Assembly (NCBI RefSeq): GCF_001913155.1
Contig: NZ_CP018760.1
Coordinates: 1,178,001-1,242,000 of the forward strand
DNA length: 64,000 nucleotides
Source: Maribacter hydrothermalis
GTDB taxonomy: Bacteria; Bacteroidota; Bacteroidia; Flavobacteriales; Flavobacteriaceae
Direction: 5' to 3'
Shown here: piece after piece, positions 1-7,673 of the stretch
How the letters are laid out: every line of letters starts with the position of its first letter
Numbering within the stretch: the stretch's first letter is position 1
The notes under the pieces: model-generated
Seen by the model: the letters and a program-made list of their open reading frames with translations, nothing else
Database searches by the model: none
Told to the model about the DNA's origin: nothing
Made by a program: the position numbers and the translations under genes

Positions 1-141
1 CTTGTGCAACAGGCACACCGTGTATAATTCATTGCTGGTTATAGCCTACTTACGAAAGTCCTCGCGGACTTTCTATCTGTGATTTATTTGCTAAATTTAG
101 TGCTTAAACACGCAACGAAATCATACACACAAACGTTAGGC
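1..141. repeat. attC-like imperfect palindrome at the left edge
   Basis: A long imperfect palindrome. A central hairpin pairs GAAAGTCC (54-61) with GGACTTTC (66-73) around a TCGC loop. An outer arm pairs GTGTAT (20-25) with ATACAC (123-128). It ends in CGTTAGGC (134-141), which fits the integron R' core GTTRRRY. A palindrome with a variable middle and a terminal GTTRRRY is the layout of an attC site, but no integron integrase is in the window and the left end may be incomplete. Confidence 0.5.
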
Positions 142-1014
142 AAAATTAAAAAAACAGAATGGAGATAACAAAGCTATCGGAATTTACAGACGCATTAGTT
201 AAAATCAATAGCGAAGAAGATAAGACTTTGTTTTTTCGCGGACATTCAAATAAAAAGTATGATTTAAAACCTACCCTTTACCGTCCAGAAAGATTTTACT
301 TGTCAGAGCATAAAATTTTTAGAGAGGCAATATTAAATTGTCCGCAAGATTTTAAAGATTGTAAAAGTGCAATTGAAATACTTGTTAAAATGCAACATTA
401 CGGAGTTCCAACTCGAATATTGGATTTATCTCGAAATGCCTTGACCGCTCTGTTTTTTGCTTGCTATTCAAGGAAAGAAAAAGACGGAGAGGTTGTTATA
501 TTAAATATTCCAAATGAAGAAATTTGTTATTATGATAGTGATAAAATTAGCGTTTTATCAAATTTAGCGAAACAAGATATGAACTTTGCGTTCGAGTATG
601 ATGAAAATTTCGACTATGATAATCCTTTACACGTAAAATATGTAAATAAGGAATATTTCGGATATTTATTGCATTCGATTAAAGAGGAAAAACCTCATTT
701 TCAAGATATAATAAATCCGAGACATTTAGAAAAAGTTATAGCAGTTCAAGTCAAATTAGATAATCCAAGAATTATTAAACAGAACGGTGCATTTTTAGTT
801 TTTGGAGTAGAAAAGGAAAAGTCAAAATCTGCAAGTATTAAAGAAGATTGGGTTTTAAAACCAATGAATCAAAAAGTTATAATTCCTTCAAAATCTAAAG
901 ATGATATATTGAAAGAGTTAGAAATTTTGGGAATTAATTATAGTACTTTGTTTCCTGAATTAGATGACCAAGCTGATTACATTAAGAATAAGTACGATAA
1001 TAACATTGCCTAAC
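135..1014 (+). other. Cassette-like unit carrying the FRG gene
   Basis: The unit is bounded by a 9-bp inverted repeat, GTTAGGCAA (135-143) and TTGCCTAAC (1006-1014). The right copy contains the stop codon of the FRG gene. One gene with little flanking DNA between GTTRRRY and RYYYAAC signals is how an integron cassette is laid out. That the unit is mobile is inferred. Confidence 0.45.
159..1013 (+). CDS. FRG-domain protein
   Basis: A 284-residue soluble protein with no signal peptide or membrane segment. The FRG signature (named for a conserved Phe-Arg-Gly) is visible as FFRGHSNKKY at about 25-34, followed by LKPTLYR and then KMQHYGVPTRILDL and ALFFACY at about 77-103. FRG proteins occur widely in bacteria and phages, often in mobile or defence-linked loci, and their biochemical activity is poorly defined. 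The gene is the only cargo of a cassette-like unit. The ATG at 159 follows an AT-rich leader with no strong ribosome binding site. The family call is firm. A role in phage defence is possible but nothing in the sequence proves it. Confidence 0.85.
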   Translation: MEITKLSEFTDALVKINSEEDKTLFFRGHSNKKYDLKPTLYRPERFYLSEHKIFREAILNCPQDFKDCKSAIEILVKMQHYGVPTRILDLSRNALTALFFACYSRKEKDGEVVILNIPNEEICYYDSDKISVLSNLAKQDMNFAFEYDENFDYDNPLHVKYVNKEYFGYLLHSIKEEKPHFQDIINPRHLEKVIAVQVKLDNPRIIKQNGAFLVFGVEKEKSKSASIKEDWVLKPMNQKVIIPSKSKDDILKELEILGINYSTLFPELDDQADYIKNKYDNNIA

Positions 1015-1060
1015 AAAGAACTGAGGTAAAAAACAAACAAATTCTTCCTTAATCTGAGAC
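1015..1060. repeat. Repeat copy A, next to the cassette end
   Basis: Begins AAAGAACTGAGGT and ends TCTGAGAC. It directly follows the GCCTAAC boundary. A second copy with roughly 85 % identity follows the GCACAAC boundary at 3865-3911. It is either one end of the IS110-family element or a conserved piece of the cassette recombination site. Confidence 0.7.
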
Positions 1061-1129
1061 AATATTATTCTAGGCTCATAGATTCAAAAAACAGATTCTT
1101 GAGCTTTTTTTATTTCATTTTTCTGCTAT

Positions 1130-2098
1130 TTATCTAGGCAATACAGAAACGTAAGTTTCATCATATGGTCTGCCAGATTTTGCGATAGCAAAAGACTGCT
1201 TTAATAGTTTGTTGGCAACGGCTATCAGTGCCAATTTCTTGCTCTTACCCTTGTTCACGATTCGCTCATACACATCTCTGCATGCCTTGTTGTGTTTACA
1301 GGCATTGAAAGAACATAGAAACAATAGATTACGAAGCTTTCTATTGCCGACCTTACTTATTCGCGCTCGACCTCTTACACTGCTCCCAGACTCCCGTATC
1401 GTTGGGGTTATACCTACATAACTACAAAGCTGTGCTGCTGTTTCGAACTTTCTGAAACCGTCAATGACAACAATTAAGAACAATGCAGTCTTTTGTCCTA
1501 TTCCTGGTATTGACGTTAACAAGGTCAATTGCTCCTGTTGGTCCTCCTTTACCAATGATAGTATCTTTGACTCGATAGCTGCTACCTCTTTGTTCAGCTG
1601 CTTCTTGTTACGTATCAAGGAACGATAAACAAACTTTGACGGTATCCCCAAAACAGCTTCCCCATGTATCTTGTTCTTGGTTGCGGTACGTTGTTTTAAA
1701 TAAGTATCCAATAACCGGAACAACTGTAAACATTCGCTCTGGGTATCCGTCAAGGCATTGTAAACAGGAACCTCGTTGATAAGGGCATATTCACATATAG
1801 CCTTGGCATCGCTCTTGTCCGTTTTTACCTTGGCAAGTTTCATTTGTATAAATCGCTTTATCGATAAAGGATTTACAACGGATACCAGTACTCCATTTTT
1901 GTAAAGAAACTGTGCAAGCCTATAATGATAGTAACCGGTAGCTTCCATAACGACCAATGAACCTTTGGGCAATTCCTTAAGGTATTTCTTGAATCCCATT
2001 ACATTGTTCTTAAACTGGTCGTGACCTGTTTCACTACCATGTACATCAAAGACATCTTTACTGATGTCAACTCCAAAAGTTTCTTTATATTTATTCAT
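1130..2098 (-). CDS. IS110-family (DEDD) transposase
   Basis: Start chosen at the second in-frame ATG (2098), giving MNKYKETFGVDISKD, the usual IS110 N-terminus; the frame stays open to 2137. The N-terminal DEDD (RuvC-like) domain shows GVDISKDVFDV near residue 9, MEATGYYHY, and KTDKSDAKAI. The C-terminal transposase_20 domain shows LTSIPGIGQKTA, LCSYVGITPT, the serine-containing ESGSSVRGRARISK and GNRKLRNLLF. At 322 residues it is full length for the family and appears intact. IS110 enzymes act with an RNA made from non-coding DNA of the element; the candidate region here is 2099-2428. Confidence 0.92.
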   Translation of the reverse strand: MNKYKETFGVDISKDVFDVHGSETGHDQFKNNVMGFKKYLKELPKGSLVVMEATGYYHYRLAQFLYKNGVLVSVVNPLSIKRFIQMKLAKVKTDKSDAKAICEYALINEVPVYNALTDTQSECLQLFRLLDTYLKQRTATKNKIHGEAVLGIPSKFVYRSLIRNKKQLNKEVAAIESKILSLVKEDQQEQLTLLTSIPGIGQKTALFLIVVIDGFRKFETAAQLCSYVGITPTIRESGSSVRGRARISKVGNRKLRNLLFLCSFNACKHNKACRDVYERIVNKGKSKKLALIAVANKLLKQSFAIAKSGRPYDETYVSVLPR

Positions 2099-2431
2099 AA
2101 GAAATGTTTTATGAAAGAACCAGCTACTTCTGCTCACAACAACTTGAAAACGAGATCTAAAGTCTCACAGAACTGAACGTGATCTAAGTAGTAAAAGAGA
2201 GAGGATTATCAATGTTGTCGAAGTCTAAAGCTTCACCGTATATAGTAACCTTAATTCTCTCTTCTGTTCTTTCTAGTTATATCAACAATTTACTGAGAAT
2301 CAAACTTAAGATGTATATAAAACATAGCTATTACAGGCTTTTCGAGAGGTTTGTGTGTATTTGCAAAGACCGCCAAATTTTTAAATTTGGCTTTTTGAGA
2401 AAATTAATATAAAAAGAAAAATTTAAAAATT

Positions 2432-2493
2432 CGGCTCGTGTATAATCCGAAATGATAGCGACTTTTTACACGCTACGTTTCATATACGAGCCG
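2432..2493. repeat. Imperfect palindrome ending at a GTTGTGC boundary
   Basis: CGGCTCGT (2432-2439) pairs with ACGAGCCG (2486-2493), extended inward by GTAT/ATAT with one wobble. An inner AGCG/CGCT pair adds further structure. GTTGTGC (2493-2499) follows at once. It resembles a short attC-like recombination site preceding the AraC-VOC unit. Confidence 0.5.
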
Positions 2494-2518
2494 TTGTGCA
2501 TAATGCGAAAAAAACGTA

Positions 2519-3331
2519 GTGAATGAACTGAAAATCATAAGAGAATACTATAAACCGATTCAACCAACAGTTTCGGCTAACGATGACGAGATAAGTTATC
2601 AAGAAAGCAAACCAAATAAAGAAATTCAGGATTTCATTTACTGCTTTTGGCAACTCAAAACACAGAAACCTTTAAAAAGAAACTATAATTACCGAGTAGT
2701 TTCTGACGGTTGTATCGACATATTTTTTGACCATAAAAAACCGACTGAAAACTTTGTGATGGGATTTTGCAGAAAGTTCGTTCAATTCCCTATCGGCAAA
2801 GAATTTGATTATATCGGAATTCGGTTTTTGCCCTCTGCCTTCACACACTTATTCGGAGTTGACGCCAAAACTTTAAGCAATCAATCCCAAGAACTGAACA
2901 AAATTTTGCCCAACTTTTCAGAGTGGATTAATTCAAAAATCAACCCAGCAGATTCATTTGAAAATATCACAAAAATCCTGAATGAAAAAATAATCAAATT
3001 TTCAAAAAACCAAGATATTAACTATGACCAACGTTTTTTGAATTCACTAAACTTGATTTTTCAAAAGAATGGGTTTTTGGACACCGAAAAGGACCTTAAT
3101 ACAGGATTAAGCTCAAGACAACTTCGAAGAATTTTCAACTTTTATATCGGCACAACTGCAAAATCATTTAGTAATGTTGTGCGTTTTCAACATATTTTAA
3201 ATGCAAAACCTTCAAAACAAAGTTTAAAAGAAAACAAACTGTACTTTGATGTTGGTTTTTTTGACCAAGCTCATTTCATTAAAAACTTCAAAATATTTTA
3301 CGGTGTAACACCTTCTGAAGCCTTCCGTTAA
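2519..3331 (+). CDS. AraC-family transcriptional regulator
   Basis: A 270-residue cytoplasmic regulator. The N-terminal part shows IQDFIYCFWQL and a YRVVSDGCIDIFF strand pattern (about 36-80), typical of AraC proteins whose sensor domain resembles DUF6597. The C-terminal double helix-turn-helix includes LSSRQLRRIFNFYIGTTAKSF (given in two parts: LSSRQLRRIF and IGTTAKSF) and the second helix DVGFFDQAHFIKNFKIFYG, ending in VTPSEAFR. Translation appears to start at GTG (2519); the nearby ATG at 2523 is out of frame. It precedes the VOC gene by about 70 bp in the same unit and may control it. The ligand is unknown. Confidence 0.85.
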   Translation: MNELKIIREYYKPIQPTVSANDDEISYQESKPNKEIQDFIYCFWQLKTQKPLKRNYNYRVVSDGCIDIFFDHKKPTENFVMGFCRKFVQFPIGKEFDYIGIRFLPSAFTHLFGVDAKTLSNQSQELNKILPNFSEWINSKINPADSFENITKILNEKIIKFSKNQDINYDQRFLNSLNLIFQKNGFLDTEKDLNTGLSSRQLRRIFNFYIGTTAKSFSNVVRFQHILNAKPSKQSLKENKLYFDVGFFDQAHFIKNFKIFYGVTPSEAFR

Positions 3332-3399
3332 GTTTGTCCGATTTATACAATTCCTCGGCTTATTGTCAACCTAAATTTGTATGAACAAAATTATTGACA

Positions 3400-3846
3400 A
3401 TGAAAGCATTATTATTAACCGTGTTTGTTCTTACAGTAGGTTGGACAAATGCACAAACAACAAACAAGATGAAACTTAACGCAGGAATAATTACGGAAAA
3501 ATTGCAGGAAACAAAGAAATTTTACACAGAAGTTATGGACTTTGGAGTAAGTTTTGAAAACGAATTTTATTTACTGCTTCACACACCTGACCAATCTGCA
3601 GAAATCAGTTTTCTACAACCGAACCACCCAAGCCAAAAACCCATTTTTCAATCTGCATTTAACGGAAAAGGAGTGTATTTGACTATTGAAGTTGAAAACG
3701 TAGATGAAGTTTATAAACAACTAAAAGACAAAGGAGTCCAAATGGAAATCGAAATCCGAGATGAACCTTGGGGCGACAGACATTTTGCAATCAAAGACCC
3801 AAATGGAATTGGAATTGATATTGTGACTTATACAAAACCCGAATAA
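3400..3846 (+). CDS. Secreted VOC (glyoxalase/bleomycin-resistance fold) protein
   Basis: A 148-residue protein from the ATG at 3400; an upstream in-frame TTG at 3394 is less likely. It starts with a signal peptide, MKALLLTVFVLTVGWTNAQ, unusual for this mostly cytoplasmic fold. The mature part carries one VOC domain: AGIITEKLQETKKFY at its start, GVYLTIEVENVDEVYKQL in the middle and the C-terminal FAIKDPNGIGIDIV strand with the conserved DPNG. No substrate can be assigned. Neighbour of an AraC regulator within a cassette-like unit. Confidence 0.8.
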   Translation: MKALLLTVFVLTVGWTNAQTTNKMKLNAGIITEKLQETKKFYTEVMDFGVSFENEFYLLLHTPDQSAEISFLQPNHPSQKPIFQSAFNGKGVYLTIEVENVDEVYKQLKDKGVQMEIEIRDEPWGDRHFAIKDPNGIGIDIVTYTKPE

Positions 3847-3864
3847 TAAAGCACTATGCACAAC

Positions 3865-3911
3865 AAAGAACTGAGGTGAAAAATAAATAAATGCTTCAAT
3901 AAATCTGAGAC
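3865..3911. repeat. Repeat copy B
   Basis: Second copy of the AAAGAACTGAGGT...TCTGAGAC sequence seen at 1015-1060, again directly after a cassette boundary, but here without a transposase gene. It is either a solo IS end or part of the cassette site. Confidence 0.7.
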
Positions 3912-4525
3912 ATTATAATCCCCCGCTGTGCGAATTTTGCAACTTCGTACCACTTTGAGTAAGCTAGATGACAAATAGATTAAAAAGTGATAATGGCCAT
4001 GACCACTAGGTAATAATTTTTTCTTTTACTCATGTTTTACCAATAACCTGATTACCCCTTGCAAACTCATAGGAGTTTTGCCACAGTTTATACCATGTTT
4101 TATTTCTATTGGTACAGGTTACAAATGAGTTTTTATATTCGTTCTTTTTGTGCTAACCATAATAGCGTACTGGGTTCTATACGAAGTTGCAAATTTCGCT
4201 CGGCGTGGAAACCTTCCGAAGTGCATCTAAACCGTAATATAGAATACAGGTCGTATCGGAAAAATAAGGTAAATTTACCTATGCTCACGATTTAACAACG
4301 AACCTAGTTCAATAAATTTTTTTTGGCTTCTAAACGGCCAAAATATATCCATTGAATGTCTAGAATAGACCCGAAAAAAGGTCAACCTATTTCGGTATAA
4401 TACAAATGATAAGAAAACCAAAAAAGTCCAACTTGGAAGACCTTTAAAAAGCACACGCTCCAATGGTGAGAGCGCTATTTGAGCAGCATTAAGATTATTT
4501 TTCCAGACGTTACTAAAGCAAATAC
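3912..4525. other. Non-coding stretch before the S9 peptidase
   Basis: No convincing gene. It holds an inverted repeat (3930-3949 with 4180-4199) and AT-rich sequence up to about 4440, where composition begins to change toward the GC-rich gene that follows. Short open frames here have no recognisable product. Confidence 0.5.
3930..4199. repeat. Inverted repeat pair, 20-bp arms
   Basis: GCGAATTTTGCAACTTCGTA (3930-3949) matches the reverse complement of 4180-4199 at 19 of 20 positions. The arms are separated by 230 bp without a gene. The spacing could fit a small non-autonomous element or a remnant of a larger palindrome. Confidence 0.65.
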
Positions 4526-6685
4526 ATGAAACAGATCTCTTTTTATCAAACAATAGTAGTGGCAGCCTTACTGATGGCGATGCCCGCAACAATCACAGCA
4601 CAGGAAAGTGAGCTCACGCTTAATGACCTCTTCGTAACGCCAAAACTGACGGGAACAACCCCGTCCCCACCTGCGTGGGCACCGAACAGTGAGCACTTCG
4701 CCTTTTCCTGGAGTGAACCAGGAAATTCTATGCGTGGCCTCTGGATATCCACAAGCGATGGGAAGGAAGCGCGCCTCAGTTCCGATACGGCATCCGAATC
4801 CGTACGCGATATTGTCTGGGCCGATGCGAACACAATCATCAGCCTGCGAGGTAACCACCTATGGCAGACCTCGCTAAGCCAAGGAAACGACATCCAGTTT
4901 ATGCCCGTCGAGGCAGGTGCAAGTAACCTGGCTATATCGCCAAGCGGCAAACAAGCGGCGTATATCCGAAACGGTGACCTGTGGCTTGCTGACTTGCCTT
5001 CCAAAGAGAATCGCCAGCTCACCGAGATCGGCATTGCCAGTCTCTCAAGCTTACAGAAGGGGCGCTACAGCCGACCGGAACGTGAAATAGGTCCAGGCAT
5101 CTGGAGTGGTCCAGAGTACAAGTGGTCCCCGAATGGCAAGACAATTGCGTTTCACGTCGTAGACCGACGCGAGATGCGAAAGGTGCCGTTCCCGGATTAC
5201 CTCGCTGCCGAAACCAATCCCAACGAGGTACGCCGAAGTTACCCGGGCGATCCAAACGAGATTCGCAGGGTTGGCCTGCTCGATGTAGAAAGCGGTAACA
5301 TTATGTACCTCGATTTGCCAGACCCTCACGCCCACCAGATCATCGACTTCAACTGGTCACCGGAAGGAGCTTTGCTTGTTGACACCGCATCAGATACGGC
5401 GGTTGAACGTAAGTTGTTCGTCGTTGCACCCGGAGAAAGCCAACTGCGTGGGATTTGGCGAGGTGTTCGAGAGAGCCGCATGTACACATCGTTTGGATCT
5501 ACCTGGCATCCAGATGGTAAGAAGGTCGTTTTCTTAAGCGATATGGGTGATCGCTACGGCCTTTATATGATCGATGCCTCAACGTCTAGCGATCGTCCGA
5601 AGCTCTTGACAGATCCGTCCTACGATGTGCTGTCCGCCCCGACTATTGCTGGTAATACACTGTTTTATGCAGGCAACGGCGTTAATCCGTACGAACAACA
5701 TGTGTATCGCCTGAATCTGTCCGGTGGCGATCCCCAACAGGTGACACGTCTTTCTGGGCAGAACGTTGGCTACCCCTCACCGGATGGTCGGCACTTGGTA
5801 TTCATGCACAGCAACGACAACTCACCGCCCGAGCTGTACGTGGTCAGCAGCGAGGGTGGTGACCCTACGCGCATAACCCACTCGCCCTTGCCCGCCTTCA
5901 CGGAGCGATCCTGGGCGGCTGCGGAATACGTGACCTTCCCCAGTCTTATAGATGACTACACGCTGCATGCCCGAATTTTGAAACCTACCAACATGCAGCC
6001 CGGTACGAAGTATCCAGTGCTGTTTGGACCCGTGTATTCGAATACAGCGAGGAACCGCTGGGCCGGCAACTACAGCCTCGTACAGCATCTGTTGGCCAAG
6101 AAGGGATATATTATCGTGCAGGTGGATTCACGTGGTAGCAACGGTTATGGCCGGGAATTCCGTGAAGAGTTCCTGCTCGGCTTTGCCGGCGAGGATATTG
6201 ATGATTATGCAAGTGCCGTTGCCTACATGGAGTCACTGGATTATGTCGATCCCGATCGCATCGGCATCTGGGGCAGCAGTTACGGTGGAACACTCTCAGT
6301 TTATTCGCTGTTGATGAAGCCGGGCTTGTTCCAGGTAGGTGTTGCTGCAGCAGCAGCTGTTGACCCAATCTTCTTTGGCACGGACGACGTTGCGATTGTT
6401 CGCAGCCCACAGACACACCCCGAAATCTTCGAACGGAAAGCGCTCAATTATGCATCGAATCTAGAGGATAAACTCCTTTTTATCCACGGCATGCAAGATC
6501 ATGTGGTACCATTTAAGACGACGACCGTGTTAGCTGAAGAACTGATTAAACAAGGCAAGGATTTCGACTTTGCCTTTGCACCGGGTGCAACGCATGGATG
6601 GAGCCGTGAGCAGCATTACGATCGCTACCTTTTTGGCAAGATAATCGAATACTTTGACCGACATCTAGCTAAGCCTTCTAAGTAG
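4526..6685 (+). CDS. Secreted S9 family prolyl oligopeptidase (DPP-IV/acylaminoacyl-peptidase-like)
   Basis: A 719-residue exported serine peptidase with a signal peptide ending near TITAQES. Residues about 30-450 form a WD40-like/DPP-IV N-terminal propeller (repeated AWAPNSEHFAF, KWSPNGKTIAFH, TWHPDGKKVVFLS, GYPSPDGRHLVFMH units). The alpha/beta hydrolase domain follows, with nucleophile Ser585 in WGSSYGG, Asp658 in HGMQDHVVP and His690 in GATHGW. All three catalytic residues are present and length is normal, so it should be active in removing dipeptides or cleaving after proline. Codon use is strikingly GC-rich (gcc, ctg, cgc, ggc) compared with every neighbour, pointing to recent transfer from a higher-GC donor such as a gammaproteobacterium. 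It stands alone. Confidence 0.92.
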   Translation: MKQISFYQTIVVAALLMAMPATITAQESELTLNDLFVTPKLTGTTPSPPAWAPNSEHFAFSWSEPGNSMRGLWISTSDGKEARLSSDTASESVRDIVWADANTIISLRGNHLWQTSLSQGNDIQFMPVEAGASNLAISPSGKQAAYIRNGDLWLADLPSKENRQLTEIGIASLSSLQKGRYSRPEREIGPGIWSGPEYKWSPNGKTIAFHVVDRREMRKVPFPDYLAAETNPNEVRRSYPGDPNEIRRVGLLDVESGNIMYLDLPDPHAHQIIDFNWSPEGALLVDTASDTAVERKLFVVAPGESQLRGIWRGVRESRMYTSFGSTWHPDGKKVVFLSDMGDRYGLYMIDASTSSDRPKLLTDPSYDVLSAPTIAGNTLFYAGNGVNPYEQHVYRLNLSGGDPQQVTRLSGQNVGYPSPDGRHLVFMHSNDNSPPELYVVSSEGGDPTRITHSPLPAFTERSWAAAEYVTFPSLIDDYTLHARILKPTNMQPGTKYPVLFGPVYSNTARNRWAGNYSLVQHLLAKKGYIIVQVDSRGSNGYGREFREEFLLGFAGEDIDDYASAVAYMESLDYVDPDRIGIWGSSYGGTLSVYSLLMKPGLFQVGVAAAAAVDPIFFGTDDVAIVRSPQTHPEIFERKALNYASNLEDKLLFIHGMQDHVVPFKTTTVLAEELIKQGKDFDFAFAPGATHGWSREQHYDRYLFGKIIEYFDRHLAKPSK

Positions 6686-7264
6686 CTATTTGCAGGTGTT
6701 TTATTACTAGATGTTGAAGAACACCGTTCAGATTTTTAGAACGTCTCATACCAAACGATATGCCACATGCCTCACCTGAGTTATCTGATCGTGAAACGCA
6801 ACAAAGAAACATTTCCGATATTTGAAAATCCAGAGGCACGTGCCATATCTGAGCGTTAGCAAAATCTTGCCAGCCGTACTTTCTCACTCAGATAAAATGC
6901 CAGCTTAGGGGCGTACGTCCCAATTTTTTAACCCTTTTCGCAAAACTATGTTTAAATAGACTCCCCTTCAAAATTAACTTATTACTAAAGGCTCAATATC
7001 GGCCAAGAACCTGACCTTACTTTTAACTATTGATTAAAAAGAAATAACTAAGTCAATTATTTAACAACTTAGTCCCGTTCATTTTTATAACGCTCTACAC
7101 TTGATATTATATATTTAAATAATCAAGACACTAATATTAGAATCTTTTTTTAACTAAATTGCCAACTAATCAGAAAACTAAAACTGCATACGTTTTTGCA
7201 TACGATTTTAAAATTTTATAGCGATTGAGCCCAATAAAACCGTTGGAAATTTTCCATACGAAGA
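6686..7264. other. Non-coding junction between the foreign gene and the tRNA remnant
   Basis: From 6686 to about 6910 base composition stays fairly balanced, like the S9 gene, then returns to AT-rich from about 6920. This suggests that the imported segment ends near 6900. No gene, RNA or clear repeat is recognisable. Confidence 0.5.
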
Positions 7265-7310
7265 GCTCATAACCCGAAGGTCGCTGGTTCGAGTCCAGTC
7301 CCCGCTACTA
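7265..7310 (+). pseudogene. 3' half of initiator tRNA-Met(CAT); likely att site
   Basis: The sequence starts at the anticodon loop (CTCATAA), continues with the CCCG side of the anticodon stem typical of initiator tRNA, the variable loop, the T arm GCTGG-TTCGAGT-CCAGT and the acceptor strand CCCCGCTACTA. The 5' half, including the D arm and the 5' acceptor strand, is absent: the upstream bases do not pair. A terminator follows. A tRNA 3' end of about 46 bp at the edge of foreign DNA is the usual scar of island integration at a tRNA gene. Confidence 0.8.
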
Positions 7311-7317
7311 ATACAAG

Positions 7318-7350
7318 ACCCATCACTAGAAATAGCTGATGGGTTTTTTT
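7318..7350 (+). terminator. Rho-independent terminator after the tRNA remnant
   Basis: ACCCATCA-CTA, a GAAA tetraloop, TAG, one bulged C and TGATGGGT, followed by seven T. A strong hairpin that probably ended the original tRNA transcript. Confidence 0.85.
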
Positions 7351-7411
7351 ATTTCCTACTTTACATCCTTTGGTATTACGGATCAAGATATAACCTTATG
7401 GAATATGCGAT

Positions 7412-7633
7412 TTAGGCTAAAATATTAATTAGCCCAAAGAGGAAGAATTCTATGTTTCTAACTTCTGTATATTGCGCCCTAAATGATTTTATTTTGGGAT
7501 TGAAATATTCTACCGTAGCATTATTGGTACTCTTATTTATAAATAGTTCAAGATCAACCTGTAAATGAGGGATATCATGTAGGTAATGGTTTTGAAAGCC
7601 TTGAATCCGAAGTTTTCTACGTCTATATATCAA
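7412..7633 (-). pseudogene. C-terminal fragment of an ISAon1/ISL3-like transposase
   Basis: Only 73 codons remain. The part NKSTNNATVEYFNPKIKSF (7450-7550 region) followed by FRAQYTEVRNIEFFLFGL matches in style the C-terminus of DDE transposases of the ISAon1 group, where the pattern N-A-x-x-E-x-F-N-x-K-I-K-x-F precedes a V-x-x-x-x-F-F-L-x-R-L end. The catalytic core is missing. It lies between the tRNA remnant and the sialic-acid genes, again marking past insertions. Confidence 0.6.
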
Positions 7634-7673
7634 TGCCAGAGATAATTAACCTGTATCAAAATACCTCTATTCG

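Larger units (their letters stand above)
1015..2428 (-). mobile_element. IS110-family insertion sequence (approximate limits)
   Basis: One IS110-type transposase gene on the minus strand with about 115 bp downstream and about 330 bp upstream of non-coding DNA, lying between two cassette-like units. There are no obvious terminal inverted repeats, as usual for IS110. The limits are set by the repeat at 1015 and by the palindrome that starts at 2432, so both ends are uncertain by tens of bases. It may have inserted at the cassette recombination site, as known IS1111-attC elements do. Confidence 0.6.
2493..3864 (+). other. Cassette-like unit with AraC regulator and VOC protein
   Basis: Flanked by a 14-bp inverted repeat with one mismatch: GTTGTGCATAATGC (2493-2506) and GCACTATGCACAAC (3851-3864). 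Two co-directional genes lie between them. The boundary heptamer differs from that of the first unit but is again complementary to its own partner, as expected of paired R'' and R' sites. Confidence 0.45.

Noticed and set aside
2212..2412. Small plus-strand frame upstream of the IS110 transposase
   Set aside because: Lies in the non-coding end of the IS element, with no homology features; more likely RNA-coding or untranslated.
3394..3399. TTG start for the VOC protein
   Set aside because: The ATG at 3400 gives a clean signal peptide (MKALLLTVFVL) and is the stronger codon.
4059..4295. 78-codon plus-strand frame in the region before the S9 gene
   Set aside because: It crosses an arm of an inverted repeat, is Cys/Tyr/Arg-rich in a random way and has no domain.
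4546..6416. Several long open frames on both strands inside the S9 peptidase gene (for example 4546-5034 minus, 6024-6314 plus)
   Set aside because: High GC content removes stop codons; none has a recognisable domain, and the S9 frame contains all catalytic motifs.
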